A DNA stretch of 7,529 bases. Source: Candidatus Omnitrophota bacterium (GTDB lineage: Bacteria > Omnitrophota > Gorgyraeia > B26-G9). Below are positions 1-5,733 of this stretch, piece after piece. Position numbers and translations under genes: made by a program. The notes beneath the pieces are model-generated. The model ran no database searches. It had not been told where the DNA came from and saw only the letters and a program-made list of their open reading frames with translations. Each line of letters starts with the position of its first letter. The first letter of the stretch is position 1. The stretch covers positions 1-7,529 of the forward strand of contig JAKLQT010000011.1 of NCBI GenBank assembly GCA_022013205.1, given 5' to 3'.

Positions 1-2
1 TT

Positions 3-27
3 GGCTTTGTTGCAAAATAACAAAGCC
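3..27. repeat. Perfect 9-bp hairpin at left end of the repeat element
   Basis: GGCTTTGTT (3-11) is followed after a 7-nt loop (GCAAAAT) by its exact reverse complement AACAAAGCC (19-27). The left arm overlaps the terminal inverted repeat of the surrounding element, so this end can pair either locally or with the far end. No run of T follows on the plus strand, so it is a poor Rho-independent terminator for any gene to the left. Confidence 0.6.
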
Positions 28-143
28 GCGCAGATCATTACAGATATATTGCAGATGGCCGCAGATTGCTCGTTGATAATCTCCGATTATCTTTGGTTTT
101 AATCTGTGCCAATCTGTGTAGGGCTGTGTTTTGCAACAGTCCC
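3..143. mobile_element. MITE-like dispersed repeat with IS6-like terminal inverted repeats
   Basis: The left end (3-17, GGCTTTGTTGCAAAA) and the reverse complement of the right end (129-143, GGGACTGTTGCAAAA) match at 12 of 15 bases, with the inner 10 bp perfect (8-17 / 129-138). The GG...TGTTGCAAA pattern resembles the terminal inverted repeats of IS6/IS26-family elements as I remember them. At 141 bp the element is too short for a transposase and has no meaningful ORF, so it would be non-autonomous. Inside are four CAGAT motifs (31, 41, 52, 62), two ATCTG motifs in the opposite orientation (102, 112), and a central palindrome GATAATC-TCC-GATTATC (75-91). Only two bases lie left of it, so a target-site duplication cannot be tested. 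It could instead be a REP-like dispersed repeat. It ends 21 bp before the aldolase start. Confidence 0.5.
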
Positions 144-150
144 AAATTAT

Positions 151-158
151 AAAGGAGG
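151..158 (+). promoter_or_regulatory. Ribosome binding site that sets the aldolase start
   Basis: The sequence AAAGGAGG lies 6 nt upstream of the ATG at 165. A GTG in the same frame at 159 directly abuts this Shine-Dalgarno and leaves no spacer, so it is unlikely to be the start even though it gives the longest ORF. Confidence 0.8.
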
Positions 159-164
159 GTGGTT

Positions 165-965
165 ATGGATTGGGGAATGAAAAACAGATTGAATAGACTT
201 TTTCAAAAAGACGGACATTGCTTTTTTTTACCTATTGACCATGGATATTTTCAAGGCCCGACGCGTTGTCTTGAAAAACCGCAGGAGACTATAAAACCGC
301 TTCTGTCTTATTGTGATGCCTTGTTTGTTACAAGAGGAGTACTCCGCGCCTGTGTAAATCCGATCACAAATGTGCCTATAATATTGCGCGTTTCAGGCGG
401 AACAAGTATGGTTGGCAAAGACCTGGCAAACGAGGTTCTGACCACTTCCATAGAAGAAATCATTCGCCTTAACGCGTCTGCTGTAGGCATATCAGTTTTT
501 ATCGGCAGTGATTATGAAAAACAGACACTTAAAAACTTGTCCGATATTGTTAATATTTGTGAAAATTACGGAATCCCGGTTATGGCGGTAACCGCTGTCG
601 GTAAAGAAATAGAAAAAAGAGAAGCGCGTTATTTGGCCTTATGCTGCCGTATTGCCGCGGAGCTGGGAGCAAAGGTTGTAAAAACTTATTGGTGTGATAG
701 GGATTTTGATAAGGTAGTTAAAGGCTGCCCTGTTCCTGTGGTTATGGCAGGAGGCCCTAAATGCAAATCAGAAAAAGAAGTGTTTGAATTTGTTTATGAT
801 GGTATGCAAAACGGCGCGGTGGGAATAAATCTGGGTAGGAATGTCTGGCAAAGCCCTTATCCTGCGGCCGTGGCCAAGGCCTTAAACGCGATTATTCATA
901 AAAAGGCTGATGTAAAAAGAGCGCAGGAAATATTCAGCGAAGAAAAGAATAAGAAAAAAAAATAG
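165..965 (+). CDS. LsrF-like class I aldolase/thiolase (DeoC/FbaB superfamily, COG1830 type)
   Basis: This 266-aa protein is a TIM-barrel class I aldolase of the DhnA/LsrF group. It begins with DWGMKNRL and the signature IDHGYFQGPT (near residues 24-33), both close to E. coli LsrF. LsrF cleaves the phosphorylated autoinducer-2 derivative 3-hydroxy-5-phosphonooxypentane-2,4-dione. The expected catalytic lysine is in VVKTYW (about K173). AGGPK (about 195-199) and GINLGRN (about 220-226) look like the phosphate-binding loops. It lacks the roughly 25-residue N-terminal extension of E. coli LsrF. The start is the ATG at 165, six bases after a strong Shine-Dalgarno. The dehydrogenase begins 12 bp after its stop. 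No lsrK, transporter or LsrR is present here, so AI-2 processing is not supported by context. Related COG1830 enzymes act on fructose bisphosphate or in aromatic precursor synthesis. The family is secure; the substrate is not. Confidence 0.85.
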   Translation: MDWGMKNRLNRLFQKDGHCFFLPIDHGYFQGPTRCLEKPQETIKPLLSYCDALFVTRGVLRACVNPITNVPIILRVSGGTSMVGKDLANEVLTTSIEEIIRLNASAVGISVFIGSDYEKQTLKNLSDIVNICENYGIPVMAVTAVGKEIEKREARYLALCCRIAAELGAKVVKTYWCDRDFDKVVKGCPVPVVMAGGPKCKSEKEVFEFVYDGMQNGAVGINLGRNVWQSPYPAAVAKALNAIIHKKADVKRAQEIFSEEKNKKKK

Positions 966-977
966 CGGTTTAAAATT

Positions 978-1955
978 ATGCTTGTTGCTGTATATCATAA
1001 TAATAACGATGTCCGGTTAGAAGAGCGCCCTGTCCCTGAGATAGGGGACGGAGAGCTGTTAGTAAAAGTAATGGCCAGCGGTATATGCGGCACAGATATA
1101 ATGCAGTGGTACAGGTTAAAAAAAGGGCCGCGTGTATTGGGTCATGAAATAGCTGGATATGTGGTAAAGTCAAATTCCGAACGATTTGTAAAAGGTGATC
1201 GAATTTTTGTTAGTCACCATGTTCCTTGTAATAGCTGCAAATATTGCTTATCAGGAAATCATACTGCCTGCGACGCTTTGCACGCTGGGAATTATGAGCC
1301 CGGGGGCTTTAGTGAATTTATCAGAGCTCCGAAAGAAAATGTTGATTGGGGCACATATATTTTACCTGATTATGTGACTTATGAAGAAGGCACAATGATC
1401 GAACCGCTGGCTTGTGTTATCAGGGGACAGCGGATAATTGATGTGCAAAAGTATCATACAGTGCTTGTTTTAGGAAGCGGTATCTCAGGGCTCATGAATA
1501 TACAGCTTGCGAAATTAAAAGGAGCCCGGGTTATTGCTACTGATATTGATGAGTATCGTTTGCGTAAAGCTAAAGAGCTTGGAGCTGATGAGGTGATAAA
1601 CGCGAATAAAAAAGTGTTGCTAAAAGCGGATAAAATAATCGTGTGCACCGGAGCCTATTCGGCAATCGGGCAGGCATTCGCGAATATTGATAAAAAAGGG
1701 ATAATCCTTCTTTTCGCGGTACCAAAAGAAGATATAAAAATACCAAATGTCGAAGTATGGAGGAACGAGCTCACGATTACTTCATCATATGGAGCAGCAC
1801 CGGTTGATCTGGAAGAGTCCCTGAATATGATTAAAAATAAAGAAATTCAAGCCGAAATTCTGATATCACATAAAGTTTCACTTAAAGATATACAGCAGGG
1901 TTTTAAAATCGCCTCAGAATCTAAGGAATCTTTGAAAGTTATTGTAAAACCTTAG
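978..1955 (+). CDS. Zinc-dependent medium-chain alcohol/polyol dehydrogenase
   Basis: The 325-aa product is a cytosolic MDR-superfamily dehydrogenase of the sorbitol/threonine dehydrogenase type, oxidising a secondary alcohol or reducing the matching ketone. The GroES-like N-terminal domain carries the catalytic zinc ligands C37 (GICGTD) and H56-E57 (GHE), with E142 in the EPLACV motif typical of polyol dehydrogenases. Four cysteines, C84, C87, C90 and C98, form the structural zinc lobe. The Rossmann fold follows, with GSGISG at 166-171 and an acidic residue at the end of strand 2 (D189), which favours NAD over NADP. Length is a little short for the family (usually 340-350) but all parts are present. 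The Shine-Dalgarno is weak; the ATG at 978 is chosen because the N-terminus MLVAVYHNNNDVRLEE matches family starts. It sits 12 bp after the aldolase and probably acts in the same pathway. The substrate cannot be read from sequence. Confidence 0.88.
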   Translation: MLVAVYHNNNDVRLEERPVPEIGDGELLVKVMASGICGTDIMQWYRLKKGPRVLGHEIAGYVVKSNSERFVKGDRIFVSHHVPCNSCKYCLSGNHTACDALHAGNYEPGGFSEFIRAPKENVDWGTYILPDYVTYEEGTMIEPLACVIRGQRIIDVQKYHTVLVLGSGISGLMNIQLAKLKGARVIATDIDEYRLRKAKELGADEVINANKKVLLKADKIIVCTGAYSAIGQAFANIDKKGIILLFAVPKEDIKIPNVEVWRNELTITSSYGAAPVDLEESLNMIKNKEIQAEILISHKVSLKDIQQGFKIASESKESLKVIVKP

Positions 1956-2003
1956 GCTTTTGCTCTTGATATTAGTTTTTTACTCAAAAAGGAGAAGTGT
2001 GTA

Positions 2004-3875
2004 ATGGATAAAAAAGTGTTAAATATACTTACAGAAAAGTGTAGTCAGGAAAATATCAAAAAATTGTCTGATTTAAATAATCCGGAACTAATGAAATTCG
2101 TTGCTGAATATACTGAGCTGTGTAATCCGGATTCTGTGTTTGTCAGAACAGATGATGCTAAGGATATTGGATATATCCGCAATAGAGCCATTGAGCTCAA
2201 AGAAGAGATGGCCTTGAGTATAAAGGGCCAAACTGTTCATTTTGACGGGATGAAGGATCAGGGGCGTGATGCAAAGAACACAAAATTTTTCATGGTAAAG
2301 GGAGTAGAGTTTGGCTCGCACATACACTCTATTGACAGGGAAAAAGGAGCTGCTGAGATAAGAGGTTTATTGAAAAATATTATGCTTGGTAAACAAATGT
2401 ATGTTTCTTTTTTCTGTCTTGGCCCTGTTAATTCAGATTTTTCTATTTATGCTGTTCAGTTAACTGACTCTGCTTATGTTCTTCATTCGGAAGAAATCTT
2501 GTACCGTCCGGGTTATGAGGCAATCAAAAAGGACGGCAGGGAAAAAGGATTTTTTAAATTTGTTCATTCCGCGGGAGAGCTGGAAAATAATGTAAGCAAG
2601 AATGTTGACGATAGAAGAGTATTTATTAATATTAATGAAAATATTGTATATAGTACAAATACACAATATGCCGGAAATACTATTGGTTTAAAAAAATTGG
2701 CATTAAGATTGGCAATTAATAAAGCAGATAAAGAAGGCTGGCTTGCTGAACATATGTTTGTAATGAAAGTTCACGGGCCAAAAAACAGGAAGACTTATTT
2801 TACGGGAGCATATCCGAGTTCATGCGGGAAAACGTCTACCTGTATGGTTGAAGGAGAGAATATAATTGGTGATGATATTGCTTATTTGCGTAAAAGAAAC
2901 AATAAAATTTTTGCGGTTAATGTGGAACGCGGGATATTTGGGATCATAAAAGATGTTAATCCGGATGATGATTTTAAAATATGGAATGTTTTAAATAATC
3001 CGGGAGAAATTATTGTTTCTAATGTTTTAATTAAAGATGGAAAAGCTTATTGGCAGGGTGATGGCAGGCCGGCCCCGAAAGATGGAGATAATTTTTCAGG
3101 TAAATGGAATAAGGGGAAAACTGATGATTCAGAAAAACCGATAAATCATGCGCATAATAATGCCCGGTATACAATAAGGCTTAGTGATCTGGATAATTGC
3201 GACAAATCTTTGGAAAATCCAGAGGGAGTACCTGTGAGAGGGATAATTTACGGGGGGAGAGATTCTGATACATGGGTTCCTGTTTTTCAAAGCTTTGACT
3301 GGGACCACGGGGTAGTTTGTCTAGCCAGCTCGCTTGAATCTGAAACTACTGCCGCGACATTGGGAAGGGAGGGGGTGCGTAAGTTTAATCTTATGGCAAA
3401 CCTGGAATTTCTTTCTATCCCGATAGGAAAATATATTCAGAACCATCTTGATTTTGCTAAAGGGTTGGACCTGATCCCAATAATTTTTGGAGTTAATTAT
3501 TTTATTAAGGATAAAAACGGCCGATATTTAAGCGGAATGCATGATAAACGGGTGTGGCTAAAATGGATGGAATTGCGCATACACAATGATGCGGGTGCAA
3601 TCACTACTCCTATAGGCATGATACCGCGCTATAATGATTTGAAGCGTTTGTTCAAGGAAGTGCTGAAGACAGATTATTCTGAACTCTTATATAATGAGCA
3701 GTTCAAAATTCGCATACCGGAAAATCTGCAGAAAATAGAGCGTATTTTTGAACTATATGAAAGCAATGTCATCGACATCCCGGAAATGGTATTTGCTAAG
3801 CTGGATGGGCAGCGCAAGCGTCTGGAGGCATTAAAATCTAAAATTGGTGATTATGTAATTCCTGATCAATTGTAA
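2004..3875 (+). CDS. pckG: Phosphoenolpyruvate carboxykinase (GTP-type)
   Basis: This 623-aa enzyme converts oxaloacetate and GTP to phosphoenolpyruvate, CO2 and GDP, the entry step of gluconeogenesis. It has the expected full length. The P-loop is PSSCGKTST (271-279) with the reactive cysteine of GTP-type enzymes at C274. The kinase-2 metal motif is GDDIAYLR (289-296; D290, D291). Manganese ligands are likely K230 or K231 (in GLKK), H250 (LAEHM) and D291. NNAR (385-388) and GGR (417-419) match the substrate and nucleotide arginine motifs of the animal enzymes. The nucleotide pocket is unusual: by eye, aromatics at F500 and Y508 are kept, but a third guanine-contacting Phe becomes M512. A strong Shine-Dalgarno (AAAAAGGAG, 1986-1994) precedes the ATG at 2004. 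The 48-bp gap after the dehydrogenase has no convincing promoter, so read-through is likely. The family call is firm; preference for GTP is inferred. Confidence 0.95.
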   Translation: MDKKVLNILTEKCSQENIKKLSDLNNPELMKFVAEYTELCNPDSVFVRTDDAKDIGYIRNRAIELKEEMALSIKGQTVHFDGMKDQGRDAKNTKFFMVKGVEFGSHIHSIDREKGAAEIRGLLKNIMLGKQMYVSFFCLGPVNSDFSIYAVQLTDSAYVLHSEEILYRPGYEAIKKDGREKGFFKFVHSAGELENNVSKNVDDRRVFININENIVYSTNTQYAGNTIGLKKLALRLAINKADKEGWLAEHMFVMKVHGPKNRKTYFTGAYPSSCGKTSTCMVEGENIIGDDIAYLRKRNNKIFAVNVERGIFGIIKDVNPDDDFKIWNVLNNPGEIIVSNVLIKDGKAYWQGDGRPAPKDGDNFSGKWNKGKTDDSEKPINHAHNNARYTIRLSDLDNCDKSLENPEGVPVRGIIYGGRDSDTWVPVFQSFDWDHGVVCLASSLESETTAATLGREGVRKFNLMANLEFLSIPIGKYIQNHLDFAKGLDLIPIIFGVNYFIKDKNGRYLSGMHDKRVWLKWMELRIHNDAGAITTPIGMIPRYNDLKRLFKEVLKTDYSELLYNEQFKIRIPENLQKIERIFELYESNVIDIPEMVFAKLDGQRKRLEALKSKIGDYVIPDQL

Positions 3876-3893
3876 TATACAAGAGGAGGGCCC

Positions 3894-4778
3894 ATGGGCA
3901 CGAATGCAGTAACATCCATTGACTTAGAAGGGGTGAAATTTTTCAAGCGCGGAAAGGTGAGAGAAATTTATGATCTTGATGATAAGCTTTTGATAATATC
4001 ATCAGACCGGATTTCCTGCTTTGATGTTATTTTGCCCACTCCGATCCCAGGCAAAGGTGAAGTGCTTACAAAGGTTTCTGAATTCTGGTTTAATTTCACT
4101 AGTGATATTATACCTAATCATCTGATAACAGCAAGTGTGGAAGAATTCCCTCAAGTATTAGCTAAATACAAAGATGTGCTACAGGGCCGCTCAATGCTTG
4201 TAAAAAAAACAGAGCCGATACCGTTGGAATGCGTTGTTCGAGGATATTTGTCAGGTTCAGGATGGAAGGATTACAAGAAAACCGGTTCTATTTGCGGGAT
4301 TAAGCTGCCGGAAGGCTTGAGGGAATCTGATAAACTGCCTGAGGTAATTTTTACGCCTTCAACCAAAGCAGATATCGGACATGATGAGAATATTTCTCAA
4401 GAATACGTAGAAAAGCAGATAGGCAAGGAAACAACGGATAAATTGAAAGAGGTGAGTATTGCTCTTTACAAAAAGGCCCGCGGCTATGCTGAAAAAAATG
4501 GTATAATTATAGCGGATACAAAATTTGAATTCGGGAAAATTGGCGATGAAATCATTCTTATTGATGAGGTTTTAACCCCGGATTCTTCCCGTTTTTGGCC
4601 GTTGGATCAATATGCTCCGGGTAAAGGACAGCCCAGCTTTGACAAACAATTTGTAAGAGATTATCTTGAAACTCTGGGCTGGGATAAAATACCGCCTGGG
4701 CCGGAGCTGCCTGATGAGATTGTAGCTAAAACAAAAGATAAGTATTTGCAGGCGCTTAAAATTTTAACTAAAAGTTAA
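3894..4778 (+). CDS. purC: Phosphoribosylaminoimidazole-succinocarboxamide synthase (SAICAR synthetase)
   Basis: PurC joins aspartate to CAIR using ATP to make SAICAR in de novo purine biosynthesis, in the cytosol. The 294-aa protein is the longer form, similar in size to yeast Ade1 and actinobacterial PurC, rather than the roughly 237-aa form of E. coli and Bacillus. Visible motifs in order are GKVREIYD (20-27, nucleotide binding), SSDRISCFD (37-45 region), VVRGYLSGSGW (114-124), FTPSTKADIGHDENIS (153-168), ADTKFEFG (207-214) and LIDEVLTPDSSRFWP (222-236). The C-terminal extension contains GWDKIPPGPELPDEIV, typical of the long form. A GGAGG at 3885-3889 lies four bases before the ATG, a short spacer. 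The gene starts 18 bp after pckG, so the two are probably co-transcribed although the pathways differ. No other pur genes are present. A perfect hairpin spans its stop codon. Confidence 0.97.
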   Translation: MGTNAVTSIDLEGVKFFKRGKVREIYDLDDKLLIISSDRISCFDVILPTPIPGKGEVLTKVSEFWFNFTSDIIPNHLITASVEEFPQVLAKYKDVLQGRSMLVKKTEPIPLECVVRGYLSGSGWKDYKKTGSICGIKLPEGLRESDKLPEVIFTPSTKADIGHDENISQEYVEKQIGKETTDKLKEVSIALYKKARGYAEKNGIIIADTKFEFGKIGDEIILIDEVLTPDSSRFWPLDQYAPGKGQPSFDKQFVRDYLETLGWDKIPPGPELPDEIVAKTKDKYLQALKILTKS

Positions 4779-4786
4779 AATTTTAA
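4756..4786. repeat. 14-bp perfect AT-only-but-one hairpin across the purC stop codon
   Basis: TTAAAATTTTAACT (4756-4769) is followed by an AAA loop and the exact reverse complement AGTTAAAATTTTAA (4773-4786). The right arm contains the purC TAA stop (4776-4778). The arms are themselves nearly palindromic, so the same 14-mer recurs as a direct repeat at 4775-4788. Only one stem pair is G-C, and no T run follows, so it is not a classical terminator. It could slow ribosomes, shape mRNA decay, or bind a protein as DNA. Confidence 0.7.
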
Positions 4787-4797
4787 CTTAGTGAGTT

Positions 4798-4803
4798 AAA
4801 GGA
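4798..4803 (+). promoter_or_regulatory. Ribosome binding site for a GTG-started two-CW gene
   Basis: AAAGGA lies 9 nt before the GTG at 4813. A nearer ATG at 4809 is in another frame and meets TGA after six codons, so the GTG is the better start. Confidence 0.6.
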
Positions 4804-4812
4804 AATTAATGC

Positions 4813-5148
4813 GTGAAAAAACTTATTGATAGATGCTGGGAGCAAATGCGATGCTCTGAAGAACGTACCTGTACTGCTTATCCTGATAAAGGAGAAATAT
4901 GCTGGGAAATCGCGGGTACTATGCGTGATAATGAAGCTGAAAAAAGGCTTGAAAAACTGGCAAAAATCGCGCGTCAGCAAGGGCAAGACCTTACTGAGCA
5001 TGAGATGCTTCTAATGCATCCCTCAAAAGCGGAAAAGCTTTGCAAGTATATTGAACGCTATGGGTCTTGTAAATGCTGTCCTTATTATCAGTACGTAGAA
5101 AAGATGAAGAAATCAATGGGAATAAGGAAAAACATTGATGCTTTTTGA
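4813..5148 (+). CDS. Two-CW-type cysteine-rich small protein
   Basis: The 111-aa soluble protein has eight cysteines arranged as C8-W9, C14, C20, C30-W31, then C77, C86, C88 and C89. The pattern CWE...C...C...CWEIAGT...C...GSCKCCPYY resembles the two-CW domain, found alone or attached to bacterial sensor proteins. Its biochemical role is not established; the cysteines suggest a metal or iron-sulfur site. Compared with the two-CW proteins I recall, a charged, probably helical insert (about residues 38-75) separates the two cysteine groups. No signal peptide or membrane segment is visible. The start is GTG at 4813, with AAAGGA nine bases upstream. It follows purC by 34 bp, so it probably belongs to the same transcript. 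Its stop codon directly abuts the stop of the opposing maf gene. I am confident it is a real gene, less so of the family. Confidence 0.72.
   Translation: MKKLIDRCWEQMRCSEERTCTAYPDKGEICWEIAGTMRDNEAEKRLEKLAKIARQQGQDLTEHEMLLMHPSKAEKLCKYIERYGSCKCCPYYQYVEKMKKSMGIRKNIDAF
5112..5146 (+). terminator. Weak candidate terminator inside the 3' end of the two-CW gene
   Basis: ATCAATG (5112-5118) and CATTGAT (5133-5139) can pair as a 7-bp stem with a 14-nt loop, followed closely by TTTTT (5142-5146) on the plus strand. The stem is AT-rich and the loop long, so termination would be weak. It is the only terminator-like structure seen at the convergence point, where the two transcripts must end or overlap. 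Confidence 0.3.
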
Positions 5149-5733
5149 TTATCTGGTGTTAAGATTTTTCATTTTTATATTAAAATATTTAAGAATACGG
5201 CTTAGTTTTTTAACAGGTAATCCAACCACATTATAAAAATCTCCTTCAATCCTCTCAATAAGAGGATCAGATTTTTCCTGCGCAGCGTATGCTCCGGCTT
5301 TATCGTGATTTTTCCTGCAAAATATATTTATCTGCCGGGAGGATAATTTTCTGGCGAAAATCGTTGTTTTTTCTATGTCTACTATTCTTAGATGTTCTTT
5401 TAGGTAGATAACTGCTATTGCTGTATAAACAAAGTGCTTAGTTCCGCTGAGCGTAGAAAGTATCACTCGCGCATCGCGGATATTTTTCGGCTTTCCGAAT
5501 ATTTTATTATTAAAAACAACTATCGTGTCCGCGGCGATCACGATGGCATTGTCTTGTAATGAGGCTACATTTTCTGCTTTAGACAATGCCAGGCCGATGC
5601 AGTAGTGTTCAGCCGAGAGGCAGGTGTTTGGGCCTTCTCTGATATCACTTGGCTGAACACTAATATTTAGGCCTGCTCTTTCTAAGAGCTCTTTGCGGCG
5701 GGGAGATGCCGATGCAAGAATGATCTTTTTCAT
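5149..5733 (-). CDS. maf: Maf-family nucleoside triphosphate pyrophosphatase
   Basis: The 194-aa protein belongs to the Maf/HAM1 superfamily, which hydrolyses non-canonical or excess nucleoside triphosphates (dTTP, UTP and modified bases) to monophosphates plus pyrophosphate. Overexpressed homologues block septum formation, hence the name. Motifs are SASPRRKELL (8-17, substrate loop), AADTIV (67-72, with likely catalytic D69), GKP (81-83), SGTKH (96-100), and KAGAYAAQ (145-152) followed by IEGDFYNVVGLP (162-173). KAGAYxxQ and DFYNVVGLP are most like the YhdE (dTTP/UTP) branch rather than YceF, but I assign this only from motif memory. Length is normal. Its ATG overlaps the chaperone stop as TAATG, with no strong Shine-Dalgarno of its own, so expression probably depends on translation of the upstream gene. 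Its stop abuts the stop of the convergent two-CW gene. Confidence 0.94.
   Translation of the reverse strand: MKKIILASASPRRKELLERAGLNISVQPSDIREGPNTCLSAEHYCIGLALSKAENVASLQDNAIVIAADTIVVFNNKIFGKPKNIRDARVILSTLSGTKHFVYTAIAVIYLKEHLRIVDIEKTTIFARKLSSRQINIFCRKNHDKAGAYAAQEKSDPLIERIEGDFYNVVGLPVKKLSRILKYFNIKMKNLNTR

Noticed and set aside
73..101. Promoter for the aldolase from TTGATA at 73-78
   Set aside because: No acceptable -10 box lies 16-18 nt downstream. GATAAT at 75-80 also lacks a matching -35, so the promoter for this unit remains unplaced.
31..116. CRISPR-like or tandem repeat array from CAGAT motifs
   Set aside because: The repeated unit is only 5-6 bp with about 5-bp gaps and flips orientation; there are no spacers of CRISPR length and no cas genes.
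165..965. Firm assignment as lsrF of an AI-2 (lsr) operon
   Set aside because: Motifs fit, but there is no lsrK, LsrR or transporter gene nearby and the N-terminus is shorter, so a gene symbol would overstate the evidence.
2004..3875. ATP-type PEP carboxykinase (pckA)
   Set aside because: Length, the PSSCGKTS P-loop with its cysteine, and the GGR and NNAR motifs follow the GTP-type family, not the roughly 540-aa ATP type.
4809..4829. ATG at 4809 as start of the two-CW gene
   Set aside because: It is in a different frame from the cysteine-rich protein and reaches TGA after six codons.
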